Positions 1 through 8,585 of a DNA stretch of 64,000 bases are shown here, in pieces. The notes under the pieces are model-generated. The model worked only from the letters and a program-made list of their open reading frames with translations. It searched no databases and was not told the DNA's origin. A program made the position numbers and the translations under genes. Source of the DNA: an uncultured Sphingomonas sp. (lineage in GTDB: Bacteria > Pseudomonadota > Alphaproteobacteria > Sphingomonadales > Sphingomonadaceae). Position 1 is the first letter of the stretch, and every line of letters starts with the position of its first letter. The stretch covers positions 62,001 to 126,000 of the forward strand of contig CAJYLV010000009.1 of NCBI GenBank assembly GCA_913776255.1. The letters run 5' to 3'.

Positions 1-2349
1 GACGTCGTGACGCGCCGCCCGTTCGATTTCGACGGCTTCGCGATCTCGGCGCTGGCGCGCGGCATCTATGATCAGGAAGCCGACACGTTCAATCCGAACG
101 GCGCGCTGCTGGTCAGCGACCGCTGGGAAACCGGGATTGGCGACATCGGCGTGCTGGTCAACGGCAGCTACACGCGCTCCAAGTTCCGCACGATGGCGAC
201 CACCGCGGGTGCGTTCGTACCGTTCGCGACGCTCAACCCGCCGGCCGGCAGCGGGCTGACCGGCTTCCAGCGCATCTTCCCCGCGGCGACCGATCCGCTC
301 ACCGGGCAGTTCATCAACGCGCCCGGGCTCGGCAACTGGCAGGTCGGCACGGAAACGGGGCTGGCGACGACGCCGGGCTCGACGATCAACGTCAACGGCG
401 TCGACACGCCTTATTATCTGTCGCGCGACGCCGTGTTCAGCTCGGACCTGTACGGCAAGCGGGAACGGCCGTCGGTCAACGTCGCGCTGCAATGGGCACC
501 GAACAGCAGCTCGGTGTACACCGCCGAAGCCTATTACGCCGGCTTCCGTGGCGAGACCTTCAACAGCCTCCAGTTCAGCTTCGTCGACTTCTGGGCCAAC
601 CCGGTCGCACCCGAGATCTACGACGGCACCAACATCGTCAAATCGCGTGTCGCCAACAGCGTCTATGGCTTCAACAGCGCCGATTATGCGCGCAGCCAGA
701 CCGACAGCTTCGTCTATGCGCTGAACGGCAAGTGGGATGTCGGCGAGCATGGCGGGATCGTCGCCGACGTCGCCTATCAGACCAGCACCAACAAGACCGC
801 CTTCTTCGCGATGCGCACCGATCGCGTCGCGAACCAGATCACCACCGACTTCAACGCCGGTGGCGGCATCCCGTCCTACCATTTCGACAATGACGCGTTG
901 CTCGCCGATCCGAGCGTGTGGAACGTCGCGCAATTGTACGACAATGCCGGCCGCGACAAGGGCAGCGCGATCACCGGGACGCTCGACGGCTTCTATCGCT
1001 GGGACACCGGCTTCCTCCGCCAGATCAAGGCCGGCTTCCGCTTCGACAATCGTCGTGCCTCCAGCGAGATCCGCACCGCCGATGCCGCCTCGCTCAATCG
1101 TCCGCTCTCCAGCCTGCCGGCGGGGGCGACCTTCACCAATTCGGACTTCTTCGAAGGCCGCGGTGACGTGCCGACCAGCTGGGTCTCGGCGAACGGCTAT
1201 TACAATTACGCCAACGCCGACCAGATCCGCGGACTCTACGGGCTGAAGACCTCGGACCAGCTTACGCTGACCAAGGTGTTCGACGTCGATGAGACGACGC
1301 TCGCCGCCTATCTGCAGGCCGATGCGCAGATCACGATCTTCGGGCGCCCGCTCGACTTGCAGGGCGGGTTCCGCTCGGTCACCGTCGATACCGACGCGAC
1401 CTTCCGCGATCGCTTCAACAACGGCGCGATCTCGCGGGCCTCACCGGGGTCGGCGCGCTTCCTGCCGAGCTTCACCGCCCGTTACGCGATCACGCCCGCG
1501 ATCCGCGCGCGCTTCAACTATGGCGAGACGTTGCGCCGCCCGAACTTCGGCGACATCAACCCGAACTTCAACCTGACCGGCGACCTCACCAACGTCGGCT
1601 ACGGCAGCGGAACGGCCGGCACCGCCGGGCTGAAGCCGACCACGTCCAAGAACTACGACGTCGCGCTGGAATGGTATTTCGAGCGCAACAGCGCGATCAC
1701 CGTCACCGGCTTCCGCCGCGCCATCGAGGGGCTGGTCGTGCCGGTCAGCCAGCTCGAATTCATCCCCAACAACGGCATCGTCGCGGGTGCGACGAACAAT
1801 TTCGTCATCAGCCGCCCCGCCAACGCCTCGAACGGCGTGCTGAAGGGGATCGAGGTCGGGCTCACCTATTTCCCGACCTATCTCCCGTCGGTGCTCAACG
1901 GCCTCGGCTTCCAGGGCAGCCTGACGGTGCTCGACTCCGACCAGAACGTGCCGATCTACAACAATTCGGGGCAGCAGGTCGGCGAGCAGCGCTCGGGCTT
2001 CTTCGGGGTGTCGGACCTGTCGTACAACGCCACGTTGGCCTATGATAACGGCCCGGTTGGGGCGCGACTGTCCTATGTCTATCGCAACGCGTGGCAGGCG
2101 CGCTACGAGGCGCGGCTGTTCGCCAACCCGCTCGGCGTCTGGCGCCGCGCGGAGGCGAGCCTCGACTTCCAGCTGACGGCGCGGCTCACCGACCGGCTCG
2201 GCCTCACCTTCGACGCGGTCAACCTGACGCGCACCAAGCAGCAGGAATATTACCGCTTCGACAATGTCGGCGACAAGGATCGCTACAATCTCGGGACGGT
2301 GCTGATCCCGCGCACCTTCGCGGTCGGTGTCCGCTACAGCTTCAACTGA
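1..2349 (+). CDS. TonB-dependent receptor, C-terminal part (5' end outside window)
   Basis: Open frame runs in from base 1; beta-barrel-type sequence, TBDR-like C-terminus ...RYNLGTVLIPRTFAVGVRYSFN. Confidence 0.9.
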   Translation, partial: DVVTRRPFDFDGFAISALARGIYDQEADTFNPNGALLVSDRWETGIGDIGVLVNGSYTRSKFRTMATTAGAFVPFATLNPPAGSGLTGFQRIFPAATDPLTGQFINAPGLGNWQVGTETGLATTPGSTINVNGVDTPYYLSRDAVFSSDLYGKRERPSVNVALQWAPNSSSVYTAEAYYAGFRGETFNSLQFSFVDFWANPVAPEIYDGTNIVKSRVANSVYGFNSADYARSQTDSFVYALNGKWDVGEHGGIVADVAYQTSTNKTAFFAMRTDRVANQITTDFNAGGGIPSYHFDNDALLADPSVWNVAQLYDNAGRDKGSAITGTLDGFYRWDTGFLRQIKAGFRFDNRRASSEIRTADAASLNRPLSSLPAGATFTNSDFFEGRGDVPTSWVSANGYYNYANADQIRGLYGLKTSDQLTLTKVFDVDETTLAAYLQADAQITIFGRPLDLQGGFRSVTVDTDATFRDRFNNGAISRASPGSARFLPSFTARYAITPAIRARFNYGETLRRPNFGDINPNFNLTGDLTNVGYGSGTAGTAGLKPTTSKNYDVALEWYFERNSAITVTGFRRAIEGLVVPVSQLEFIPNNGIVAGATNNFVISRPANASNGVLKGIEVGLTYFPTYLPSVLNGLGFQGSLTVLDSDQNVPIYNNSGQQVGEQRSGFFGVSDLSYNATLAYDNGPVGARLSYVYRNAWQARYEARLFANPLGVWRRAEASLDFQLTARLTDRLGLTFDAVNLTRTKQQEYYRFDNVGDKDRYNLGTVLIPRTFAVGVRYSFN

Positions 2350-2357
2350 CCTCATCG

Positions 2358-2390
2358 GGGGCGGACCGGCCGGTCCGCCCCTTTCTTCTT
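2358..2390 (+). terminator. Rho-independent terminator after TonB receptor
   Basis: GGGGCGGACCGG/CCGGTCCGCCCC perfect arms followed by TTTCTTCTTT. Confidence 0.75.
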
Positions 2391-2407
2391 TCGCAAAGGA
2401 ATTTGCC

Positions 2408-3505
2408 GTGAAGCGCTTCCCCACGCTCGCGTTGCTCCTGCTCGCCTCCGGTTGCGGCGGCAGCGACGGCGCCCCGTCCGCCAGCACCGCCCCGTCCGCG
2501 ACGCCCACCCCGGTGCCGTCCCCGACGCCCTCGCCCTCGCCCTCGCCTTCCCCCACCCCGACGCCGACCGCCAGCGCCACGCTCGCGCTCACCGGCAATT
2601 TCGCGCCCGCGCACGATCCGGCGATCCTCAAGGACGGCAGCACCTATTATCTGTTCACCACCGGCAATGCCGGCGATGCCGAGGGCTTGCTGGCGCTGCG
2701 CACCTCCACCGACCTGCGCGACTGGACCTTGCGCGGCGGCAGCTACACCGCACTGCCGGCGTGGACCGCGACCGCCGTCCCCGGCGCGACCGGGATGTGG
2801 GCGCCCGACATCTCGAAAGTCGGCAACGAGTACCGGCTCTATTATTCGATCTCGACCTTCGGGAAGAACCAGTCGGCGATCGGTCTCGCCACCGCGACCG
2901 TCATCGATCCCGCGAAGCCGGCCGCCAATTGGGTCGACCGCGGCCCGGTCGTCCAGTCGCAGACCAGCGACGACTATAATGCGATCGACCCGATGGCGTT
3001 CACCGATGCCGACGGCCGCGCCTGGCTGGCGTTCGGCAGCTTCTGGACCGGGATCAAGCTGATCCGGCTCGACCCCGCCACCGGCCTTCGCCTCAGCGGC
3101 GACGCCGCGCCGCGCGCGCTGGCGCAGCGCCCCTTCCCGGGCGCGATCGAGGCGCCGTACATCGTTCGCCACGGCAGTTTCTATTATCTGTTCGTGTCGT
3201 TCGACACCTGCTGCGCAGGCGTGAACAGCACCTACAACACCGTCGTCGGCCGCTCCGCAGCGCCCGACGGCCCGTATGTCGACCGCGACGGCACGCCGAT
3301 GCTGCAGGGCGGCGGCACGCCGGTGCTCGGCAACGGCCAGAACGACGGCAGCCGCTTCGTCGGACGCGGGCATGTCGCGGTTCTGCAACAGGCAGACGGC
3401 GACTATATCGTCTATCACGCCTACGACCGGCAGAAGAACGGCTTCCCGACGCTCCAGATCCAGCCGCTGACGTGGAGCGCCGACGGCTGGCCGGGCGTGC
3501 AGTGA
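2408..3505 (+). CDS. GH43-like (arabinanase-type) secreted lipoprotein with Pro/Ser/Thr linker
   Basis: GTG start VKRFPTLALLLLASGCGG lipobox, PTPSPSPSP linker, AHDPAILKDGSTYYLFTTG and MWAPDISKVGNEYRLYYS typical of GH43. Confidence 0.85.
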   Translation: MKRFPTLALLLLASGCGGSDGAPSASTAPSATPTPVPSPTPSPSPSPSPTPTPTASATLALTGNFAPAHDPAILKDGSTYYLFTTGNAGDAEGLLALRTSTDLRDWTLRGGSYTALPAWTATAVPGATGMWAPDISKVGNEYRLYYSISTFGKNQSAIGLATATVIDPAKPAANWVDRGPVVQSQTSDDYNAIDPMAFTDADGRAWLAFGSFWTGIKLIRLDPATGLRLSGDAAPRALAQRPFPGAIEAPYIVRHGSFYYLFVSFDTCCAGVNSTYNTVVGRSAAPDGPYVDRDGTPMLQGGGTPVLGNGQNDGSRFVGRGHVAVLQQADGDYIVYHAYDRQKNGFPTLQIQPLTWSADGWPGVQ

Positions 3506-3512
3506 GCGCTGC

Positions 3513-4319
3513 TCAGATCGTCGTGCGGCGATCGACGCGGTAGCGCATCTCGGCGGCGAAGCTGCGGGTCAGCGCCACCAAATGCGGCGTGGTGGTGCGA
3601 TCCTCGGCGATCACGTCGAGCATCGCGAACGCGCGCGGCCCCCAGCGCTTGTCGGCGAACAGGGCGGTGGCGCGATCGGGCACCGCCTCCTGCGCCGCCG
3701 GCCAGCTGGCGAGGCAGGCGAGCCCGGTCAGCAGGTCGCGCAGTTCGGGCGGGGTCATCTCGAGCCGCTTCAACGCCCGCGCCTCGCCGTAGCTCGCCGG
3801 GAAGCCGTCCTCGAACGCCGCCAGCGTCGCGGCCTGCTCGCCCGCAGGCACCTGCGCGCCGGGCACGCAGCGCGGCGCGACCGGCACATTGCGCGCGACC
3901 CGTGCCGCATCGAGCAGCCGCACGTCACCGTTGCGATAGGCATAGCGCCCGCCCCCGATCGGCACGATCAGCGCCCCGTCGGCGACGCGCGGCTTGCCGG
4001 CGGCGGCGCAGCTGCCGAACGGCGTGCTCGTCACCAGTTCCTCGGCGGAGCGGCGTGCGACCACCACATAGCGCGCCGGGCATTGCGGCCCAACGTCGCC
4101 ACGCACCAGCCACAGCCGCTCGCGCCCGATCCGGTAGGCGCCGACCACCGCCAGCCCGTCGACAAGCGTCCCGCCGAATGGCCGCGACACCGTCACCGTT
4201 CCGATCCGCAACGCCTGCTCGCTGCCGGCATTGACCACCTGCGCCCGTTGCGCCTGAAGCGGCGCGGCGCCCAGCGCCACCGCCAGACCGCCGATCGCGG
4301 CTGCCATCGTCCGTCGCAT
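3513..4319 (-). CDS. Hypothetical exported protein
   Basis: Signal peptide MRRTMAAAIGGLAVALGAAPLQAQ; long ORF; no family recognised. Confidence 0.55.
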   Translation of the reverse strand: MRRTMAAAIGGLAVALGAAPLQAQRAQVVNAGSEQALRIGTVTVSRPFGGTLVDGLAVVGAYRIGRERLWLVRGDVGPQCPARYVVVARRSAEELVTSTPFGSCAAAGKPRVADGALIVPIGGGRYAYRNGDVRLLDAARVARNVPVAPRCVPGAQVPAGEQAATLAAFEDGFPASYGEARALKRLEMTPPELRDLLTGLACLASWPAAQEAVPDRATALFADKRWGPRAFAMLDVIAEDRTTTPHLVALTRSFAAEMRYRVDRRTTI

Positions 4320-4410
4320 CCGATCGCCTCTCCTGCTGCCCGTCGCCGCCTCTACGCCGCTACGTGCGGCCGGTTCCGACGGCTTAGAGCGTGCTGACGT
4401 CACTTCGATC

Positions 4411-4489
4411 CGTCATTGCGAGCGTAGCGAAGCAATCCAGGGCGTCGTGATCCGGCCCTGGATTGCGTCGCTACGCTCGCAATGACGAA
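4411..4489. repeat. Imperfect palindromic repeat (REP-like), copy 1
   Basis: CGTCATTGCGAGCG...GCAATCCAGGG/CCCTGGATTGC...CGCTCGCAATGACG; 74/79 identical to 26421-26499 in same orientation. Confidence 0.85.
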
Positions 4490-4518
4490 CCAAATATTCA
4501 ACCTTACGTCACCATGAT

Positions 4519-5058
4519 CTAGGTGCCGATCCCACGCGCCAGTTGCTGCGCGGCGGCCTGCAACCGCGCGATCACGCCGTCCGCGCCGTCGGCGGCGCCG
4601 ATGTCCAGCGCCTCGCCCAGCGCCGCGCGCATCCCCGCCAGCTGGCGGTCGGCCGGCGCCCCCGACAGCCCGGCCAGCTGCACCACCGCCTGCCGCGTCA
4701 CATCCTCCAGCGCGCGGCGCAACTCGCCCTCCTGCGTCGGCGTCGCGCCGGTCCGCGCGCCGAGATCGGCGGCCAGCCCACGCAGCTCGTACACGTCCCC
4801 GCCGCGCGTCAGCTCGGCGGGATCGGGGCGGAACCCGCCCGCCGCCACCCCGCTCGACGCCGCCCAGGCGTGCGAGGCGGTGTCGAGCGTCCGCGCGCTC
4901 TGCCCGACCCAGGCGAGCACGCGGTGCCCGATCTCGCCAATCGCGGTCCCGGCCAGCGAGCGCGCCTCGTCGTGCGCGCCGTCGCCGATCGGCGTGATCG
5001 CACCGGCCGCATGGACGGGCGTGGTAGGCAGGCGGGAGAAGCCGTCGATCGCGGTCAT
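4519..5058 (-). CDS. Hypothetical protein, T3SS-locus associated
   Basis: 179 aa ORF, same direction and 15 bp from the next small CDS; no recognised domain. Confidence 0.6.
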   Translation of the reverse strand: MTAIDGFSRLPTTPVHAAGAITPIGDGAHDEARSLAGTAIGEIGHRVLAWVGQSARTLDTASHAWAASSGVAAGGFRPDPAELTRGGDVYELRGLAADLGARTGATPTQEGELRRALEDVTRQAVVQLAGLSGAPADRQLAGMRAALGEALDIGAADGADGVIARLQAAAQQLARGIGT

Positions 5059-5073
5059 GACGTCACCTCTGGA

Positions 5074-5268
5074 TCAGCGGAGCGGGGCCGCGCCGTGCTC
5101 GGCATCGGCGAGGCGGGCGGCGGGGTCGGAGGCCGCGAAGCGATCGAGCGGCCCCGGCTCGGCCAGCAACCGCTCCAGCGGCGTCTGCCGCTCGGCGGGC
5201 GCCGTCATCGGGTCGGTCGAGGGCGCGCCGCGCGCGGGGGCGGCGCCGATGCTGGCGACAGGGTTCAT
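5074..5268 (-). CDS. Small protein (64 aa) with LLxxPGPLDRFA motif
   Basis: ATG at 5268 with GGAG-like RBS; MNPVASIGAA...LERLLAEPGPLDRFAASDP. Confidence 0.6.
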   Translation of the reverse strand: MNPVASIGAAPARGAPSTDPMTAPAERQTPLERLLAEPGPLDRFAASDPAARLADAEHGAAPLR

Positions 5269-5316
5269 CTCACGCTCCTTACCGACCCTAGATGGCGTGT
5301 CCCGGTCGTCCGCGCC

Positions 5317-5333
5317 ATCATCGTTACGATTAG
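5317..5333. promoter_or_regulatory. Candidate T3SS-locus box A (ATCATCG-TTA-CGATTAG)
   Basis: Imperfect copy of CTAATCG-N3-CGATTAG, 48 bp upstream of the CDS starting at 5268 on the minus strand. Confidence 0.4.
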
Positions 5334-5575
5334 GCGCGATCCGCCGGCCGCGCGTCGGCGAACCGGTCGAGCGGCCCCGGCGTCGAGAGCAGCCAATCGA
5401 GCGCGGTCTGCGGCAGCGCCGGCCTGGCGGCGTCCGCGCGACGATCGATGATCTGGTTCTGCATCGCGTCCGTGGCATTTTGCACGCAGCGTTCGGCAGC
5501 CTTGGGATCGTGACACCCGATAGCTGGCGCACCGACCCGGACGCTTGAGGCATCCGACACATTGATCACCGTCAT
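5330..5575 (-). CDS. Small protein (81 aa) with LLxxPGPLDRFA motif
   Basis: MTVINVSDASSVRVGAP...LDWLLSTPGPLDRFADARPADRA; motif shared with 5074-5268. Confidence 0.6.
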   Translation of the reverse strand: MTVINVSDASSVRVGAPAIGCHDPKAAERCVQNATDAMQNQIIDRRADAARPALPQTALDWLLSTPGPLDRFADARPADRA

Positions 5576-5615
5576 CGATCCTCTCCGTGTCGTTTCCACC
5601 CGTCCCTGCCGAACT

Positions 5616-5918
5616 TCAGTACCCACCCTTTTTGCAGAGCGCGAGCAGCCGCGGGAGGCGCGGGCTGTCGTCGCCCGCCTCGACCTTGCTGCGCGCGTCG
5701 GCGCAAATCTGACGGCTGCGCGCCGGCGATCCACGCACGCTGCTGCGCGCCTTGCCGACCCGCTGGGCCTGTGCCTCCGCCGCCGCCTGGGTGGCCATCG
5801 GTCCGCTGACCGTCGCGGGATTCATCGCGCCGCCGGACCACTCCTGCGCGGCCACCGCCGGGGCCGCGACCCCAGCGGCAAGCATTGCGACGACGAGGGT
5901 CGACCTGAGCCTGATCAT
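5616..5918 (-). CDS. Small exported protein ending ...CKKGGY
   Basis: Signal peptide MIRLRSTLVVAMLAAGVAAPAVAA, upstream GGGAGAAG; C-terminus RQICADARSKV...LLALCKKGGY. Confidence 0.65.
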   Translation of the reverse strand: MIRLRSTLVVAMLAAGVAAPAVAAQEWSGGAMNPATVSGPMATQAAAEAQAQRVGKARSSVRGSPARSRQICADARSKVEAGDDSPRLPRLLALCKKGGY

Positions 5919-5942
5919 CGTACTTCTCCCGTAATTGTTCTT

Positions 5943-5973
5943 GGGGATGGTGGAAACAATATCCACCATCCCC
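5943..5973. terminator. Strong intergenic hairpin without T-tract (processing/attenuation candidate)
   Basis: GGGGATGGTGGA-AACAATA-TCCACCATCCCC, 12-bp perfect stem, 7-nt loop. Confidence 0.5.
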
Positions 5974-5996
5974 GCTGAACGCTGGATGAAGTGACG

Positions 5997-6596
5997 TTAC
6001 TGGCGGCTTGCCGCCTTGCCCATCCCTTCGCCGATGGTCTTGATCGCCGTCGTGGCAGCATTCATCAGCATGTTGAATTCCTGCGAAACGACGTTGAAGT
6101 CGGTCGTGGTGCTGGGATCGTCCTTGGTGACACGATTGGCGAGATCCTGCATCTCATGCGCCGACGCGTCCAGCTTCTGGCCCAACACCTCGGCCATCGC
6201 GCGCAGCCAGCTGCCACCGCGACCGCCGCTGCGCGCTTCCTTCACCTCGTCGGTTTCCGAGAGATTGTTCAGGATATCGCGGATGGCATCCTGCGCGTCG
6301 CCCTGGGCGCGACCGATGTCGAGCGGGCTGGCCCCCTGTGCCTCACCGAACGACGCGATCGCGTCGTCCAGCCCAGACGCCACCGCGGGCACATCGCCCA
6401 TCGCGCCGGAGAACGACAGCAGCGCGCCGCTGATCGCCGACTGCGGCAGCCCAAGCTGCTGCCCCATCTGCTGAATGACCTGCTGGCCCATCTGCGACAT
6501 GACCTGCTGCGCCAGCTGGGCGACGATGCCGCCCATCGGACCCATCATGCTCGTGGCGAGGAGAGAAACCGGGCTGATGCTGCTGAACAGGCTCAT
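5997..6596 (-). CDS. Met/Gln-rich helical protein, candidate T3SS-secreted component
   Basis: MSLFSSISPVSLLATSMMGPMGGIVAQLAQQVMSQMGQQVIQQMGQQ...; no signal peptide; ATG 6596 with GGAGAA RBS. Function inferred from context only. Confidence 0.55.
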   Translation of the reverse strand: MSLFSSISPVSLLATSMMGPMGGIVAQLAQQVMSQMGQQVIQQMGQQLGLPQSAISGALLSFSGAMGDVPAVASGLDDAIASFGEAQGASPLDIGRAQGDAQDAIRDILNNLSETDEVKEARSGGRGGSWLRAMAEVLGQKLDASAHEMQDLANRVTKDDPSTTTDFNVVSQEFNMLMNAATTAIKTIGEGMGKAASRQ

Positions 6597-6716
6597 GATG
6601 TTCTCCAATCCTGATAAGACTTCACCGCACCCGTCGAAACGAGATCGGCTCGGAAGGCCAACAACCTTCGTCCTCCGCTGTATGAGCGCCTGACCGACCA
6701 GCGGGTATCAGCGATC

Positions 6717-6745
6717 CGATTAGATCGGCTAATCGAAACGATTAG
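6717..6745. promoter_or_regulatory. Candidate T3SS-locus box B: CTAATCG-AAA-CGATTAG perfect inverted repeat (6729-6745) plus extra CGATTAG (6717-6723)
   Basis: Perfect 7+3+7 inverted repeat between divergent genes. Confidence 0.55.
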
Positions 6746-6834
6746 GTACCGGAGCACCTTCAACCCGGCTTCGTCCCTCGTCACCGCTGCGATCATCGCG
6801 TAGAGCGGCAGAAACGCGACGACCGGAGTGTGAC

Positions 6835-7113
6835 ATGAGGACGTTCGTCATTGCAGCATTGAATCTGGTCATGATGGCCGCGCCCGCTGCCGCGCAAATT
6901 GATCCCGGCACGGTGGCGCAGGGCCAGATACTCGGGGCCATGAACCAAGGCTACGCGGATCGTGCCCGCGGTAAAGTCGCTCGCCCTCGCACGTCGCCCG
7001 CCCGCGTGGCAGTTATCTGCACAAAGCAGCTACCTAGCGCGCGCGCGCAATACGGGGCTGACAACGCCGACGTCGTCGAACTGAGCCGCCTGTGTCGCCG
7101 GGCCGGCTATTGA
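6835..7113 (+). CDS. Small exported protein ending ...CRRAGY
   Basis: Signal peptide MRTFVIAALNLVMMAAPAAAQ; AVICTKQLP...LSRLCRRAGY. Confidence 0.65.
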   Translation: MRTFVIAALNLVMMAAPAAAQIDPGTVAQGQILGAMNQGYADRARGKVARPRTSPARVAVICTKQLPSARAQYGADNADVVELSRLCRRAGY

Positions 7114-7121
7114 GCCGCGCG

Positions 7122-7403
7122 ATGCACGATCGTGGTCTCGCTCGCGCCACGGTCTTGCCGTTCGTGCTCGTTGCCATGCCCGCAACCGCGCAGATCGACA
7201 CGGGCGCGATCGTTCAGGGCCAACTCTCACGGTCGATGATGGACGGCCACGCCGAGCGCGATTGCGGCACGCGCGCCGCGAAAGGCAATGAGCGCGCCGC
7301 GACCATCTGCACCGATTATCTTCCGGTCTACCGCAAGCAATATGGCGACGATCATCCCAAGATGCAGAAGATGAAGGCCATGTGCCGACGCTTGGGCTAT
7401 TGA
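7122..7403 (+). CDS. Small exported protein ending ...CRRLGY
   Basis: MHDRGLARATVLPFVLVAMPATAQID...ATICTDYLPVYRKQYGDDH...MCRRLGY; paralogous with 6835-7113. Confidence 0.6.
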   Translation: MHDRGLARATVLPFVLVAMPATAQIDTGAIVQGQLSRSMMDGHAERDCGTRAAKGNERAATICTDYLPVYRKQYGDDHPKMQKMKAMCRRLGY

Positions 7404-7443
7404 TCCGCTGCCGAGCCACCCCCTGCCCCGCGCCGCGGCAAGG

Positions 7444-7797
7444 TCAATCCGTCGGGTAGAACAGCAATCCCGCCAGCACTGCCAACTCGCGCATCCCGTC
7501 CAGCTCCAGCTTGCGCGCGACGTTGGCCAGATGCACGCGCACCGTATTTTCCGACATCAGCATCAGCGTCGCGATGTCGCGATTGGCGCGCCCCCAGCCC
7601 AGAAACCGCACGCAGGTCAGCTCGGTCGGCGTCAGTTTGAGCAGCGCGTCGCGGTGGCGGGCGGGCACGCGCGCCGCCTCGACGATATGCTCGCCCAGCG
7701 TCACCGGCGCGGGTGCGCCCGGCTGCGCGTCGGCACGGCGCAACAATTCGGCGATCGCGGCGATCCGCTCGTCCTCGCTCACGGTGATGGTAGTCAC
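7444..7797 (-). CDS. LuxR-type HTH regulator (117 aa, no receiver domain)
   Basis: LTPTELTCVRFLGWGRANRDIATLMLMSENTVRVHLANVARKLEL is a LuxR HTH; GTG start overlaps the sctT stop (GTGA). Confidence 0.8.
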   Translation of the reverse strand: MTTITVSEDERIAAIAELLRRADAQPGAPAPVTLGEHIVEAARVPARHRDALLKLTPTELTCVRFLGWGRANRDIATLMLMSENTVRVHLANVARKLELDGMRELAVLAGLLFYPTD

Positions 7798-8585
7798 GGC
7801 GCGCTCCCCTGCGCCGCGAACGCGCGGAGCAGCGCGCGCAGCGCCTCCGACCGCGTCGCGACGTCGTGGACGATTGCGGCGACATAGCTGCCGAGCAGGA
7901 CCAGGATCAGCGCGGTCGATGCGAACGCCTTCAGCGACATCGACAGGGTGAAGACGTTCAGTTGCTGCGCGAAGCGGTTGATGAGCCCCAGGCACAGGTC
8001 GATCAGGAACAAGGCGCTCAGCACCGGCGCGGCGAACAGCGTGGCGAGCACCATCAGCCGCCCGAACTCGCCCTCGAACAGCACCAAGGTCGCGGCGTCG
8101 AGCCGCGGCATCGGCGCGGCGATCGGCCAGATCGCATAGCTTTGCACCACCACCTGCACGACCATGCTGAGCCCGCCCGCGAACAGGAACACCACGCTCG
8201 CCAGCCGCCCGAGGAACGCGCCGTTCAGCGAGGTCTGGTTCCCCGACAGCGGATCGACGACCTGCGCCAGCGTTGCACCGACCTTCGCGTCGATGATCTC
8301 TCCCGCGCCCTGCAACGCCCACAGCACCGATCCGAAGAAAAAGCCGATCGTCAGCCCGACCAGCACCTCCTTGGCGATCAGCCCGACCCATTGCTGCGGC
8401 GCCAGCGTCGAGACGAGCAGCGGCGGCTGGATCATCAGCGAGATCACGCCCATCGCGACGAAGATCGAGTTGCGCACCATCGCCGGCACCGTCTCGGTCG
8501 AGAACATCGGCAGCAGCAGGAACGTCGCCGCGACCCGCGCGGTCGCGACGCCCAGCAGCAGGACCTGATCGGCCCAGCCGTTCAT
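7794..8585 (-). CDS. sctT: Type III secretion export apparatus protein SctT
   Basis: YscT/FliR-like membrane protein; synteny with sctS, sctR. Confidence 0.9.
   Translation of the reverse strand: MNGWADQVLLLGVATARVAATFLLLPMFSTETVPAMVRNSIFVAMGVISLMIQPPLLVSTLAPQQWVGLIAKEVLVGLTIGFFFGSVLWALQGAGEIIDAKVGATLAQVVDPLSGNQTSLNGAFLGRLASVVFLFAGGLSMVVQVVVQSYAIWPIAAPMPRLDAATLVLFEGEFGRLMVLATLFAAPVLSALFLIDLCLGLINRFAQQLNVFTLSMSLKAFASTALILVLLGSYVAAIVHDVATRSEALRALLRAFAAQGSAP

Noticed and set aside
2490-2580. Tandem repeat CCCTCGCCCTCG region
   Set aside because: It encodes the Pro/Ser/Thr linker of the GH43 lipoprotein; ordinary linker low complexity.
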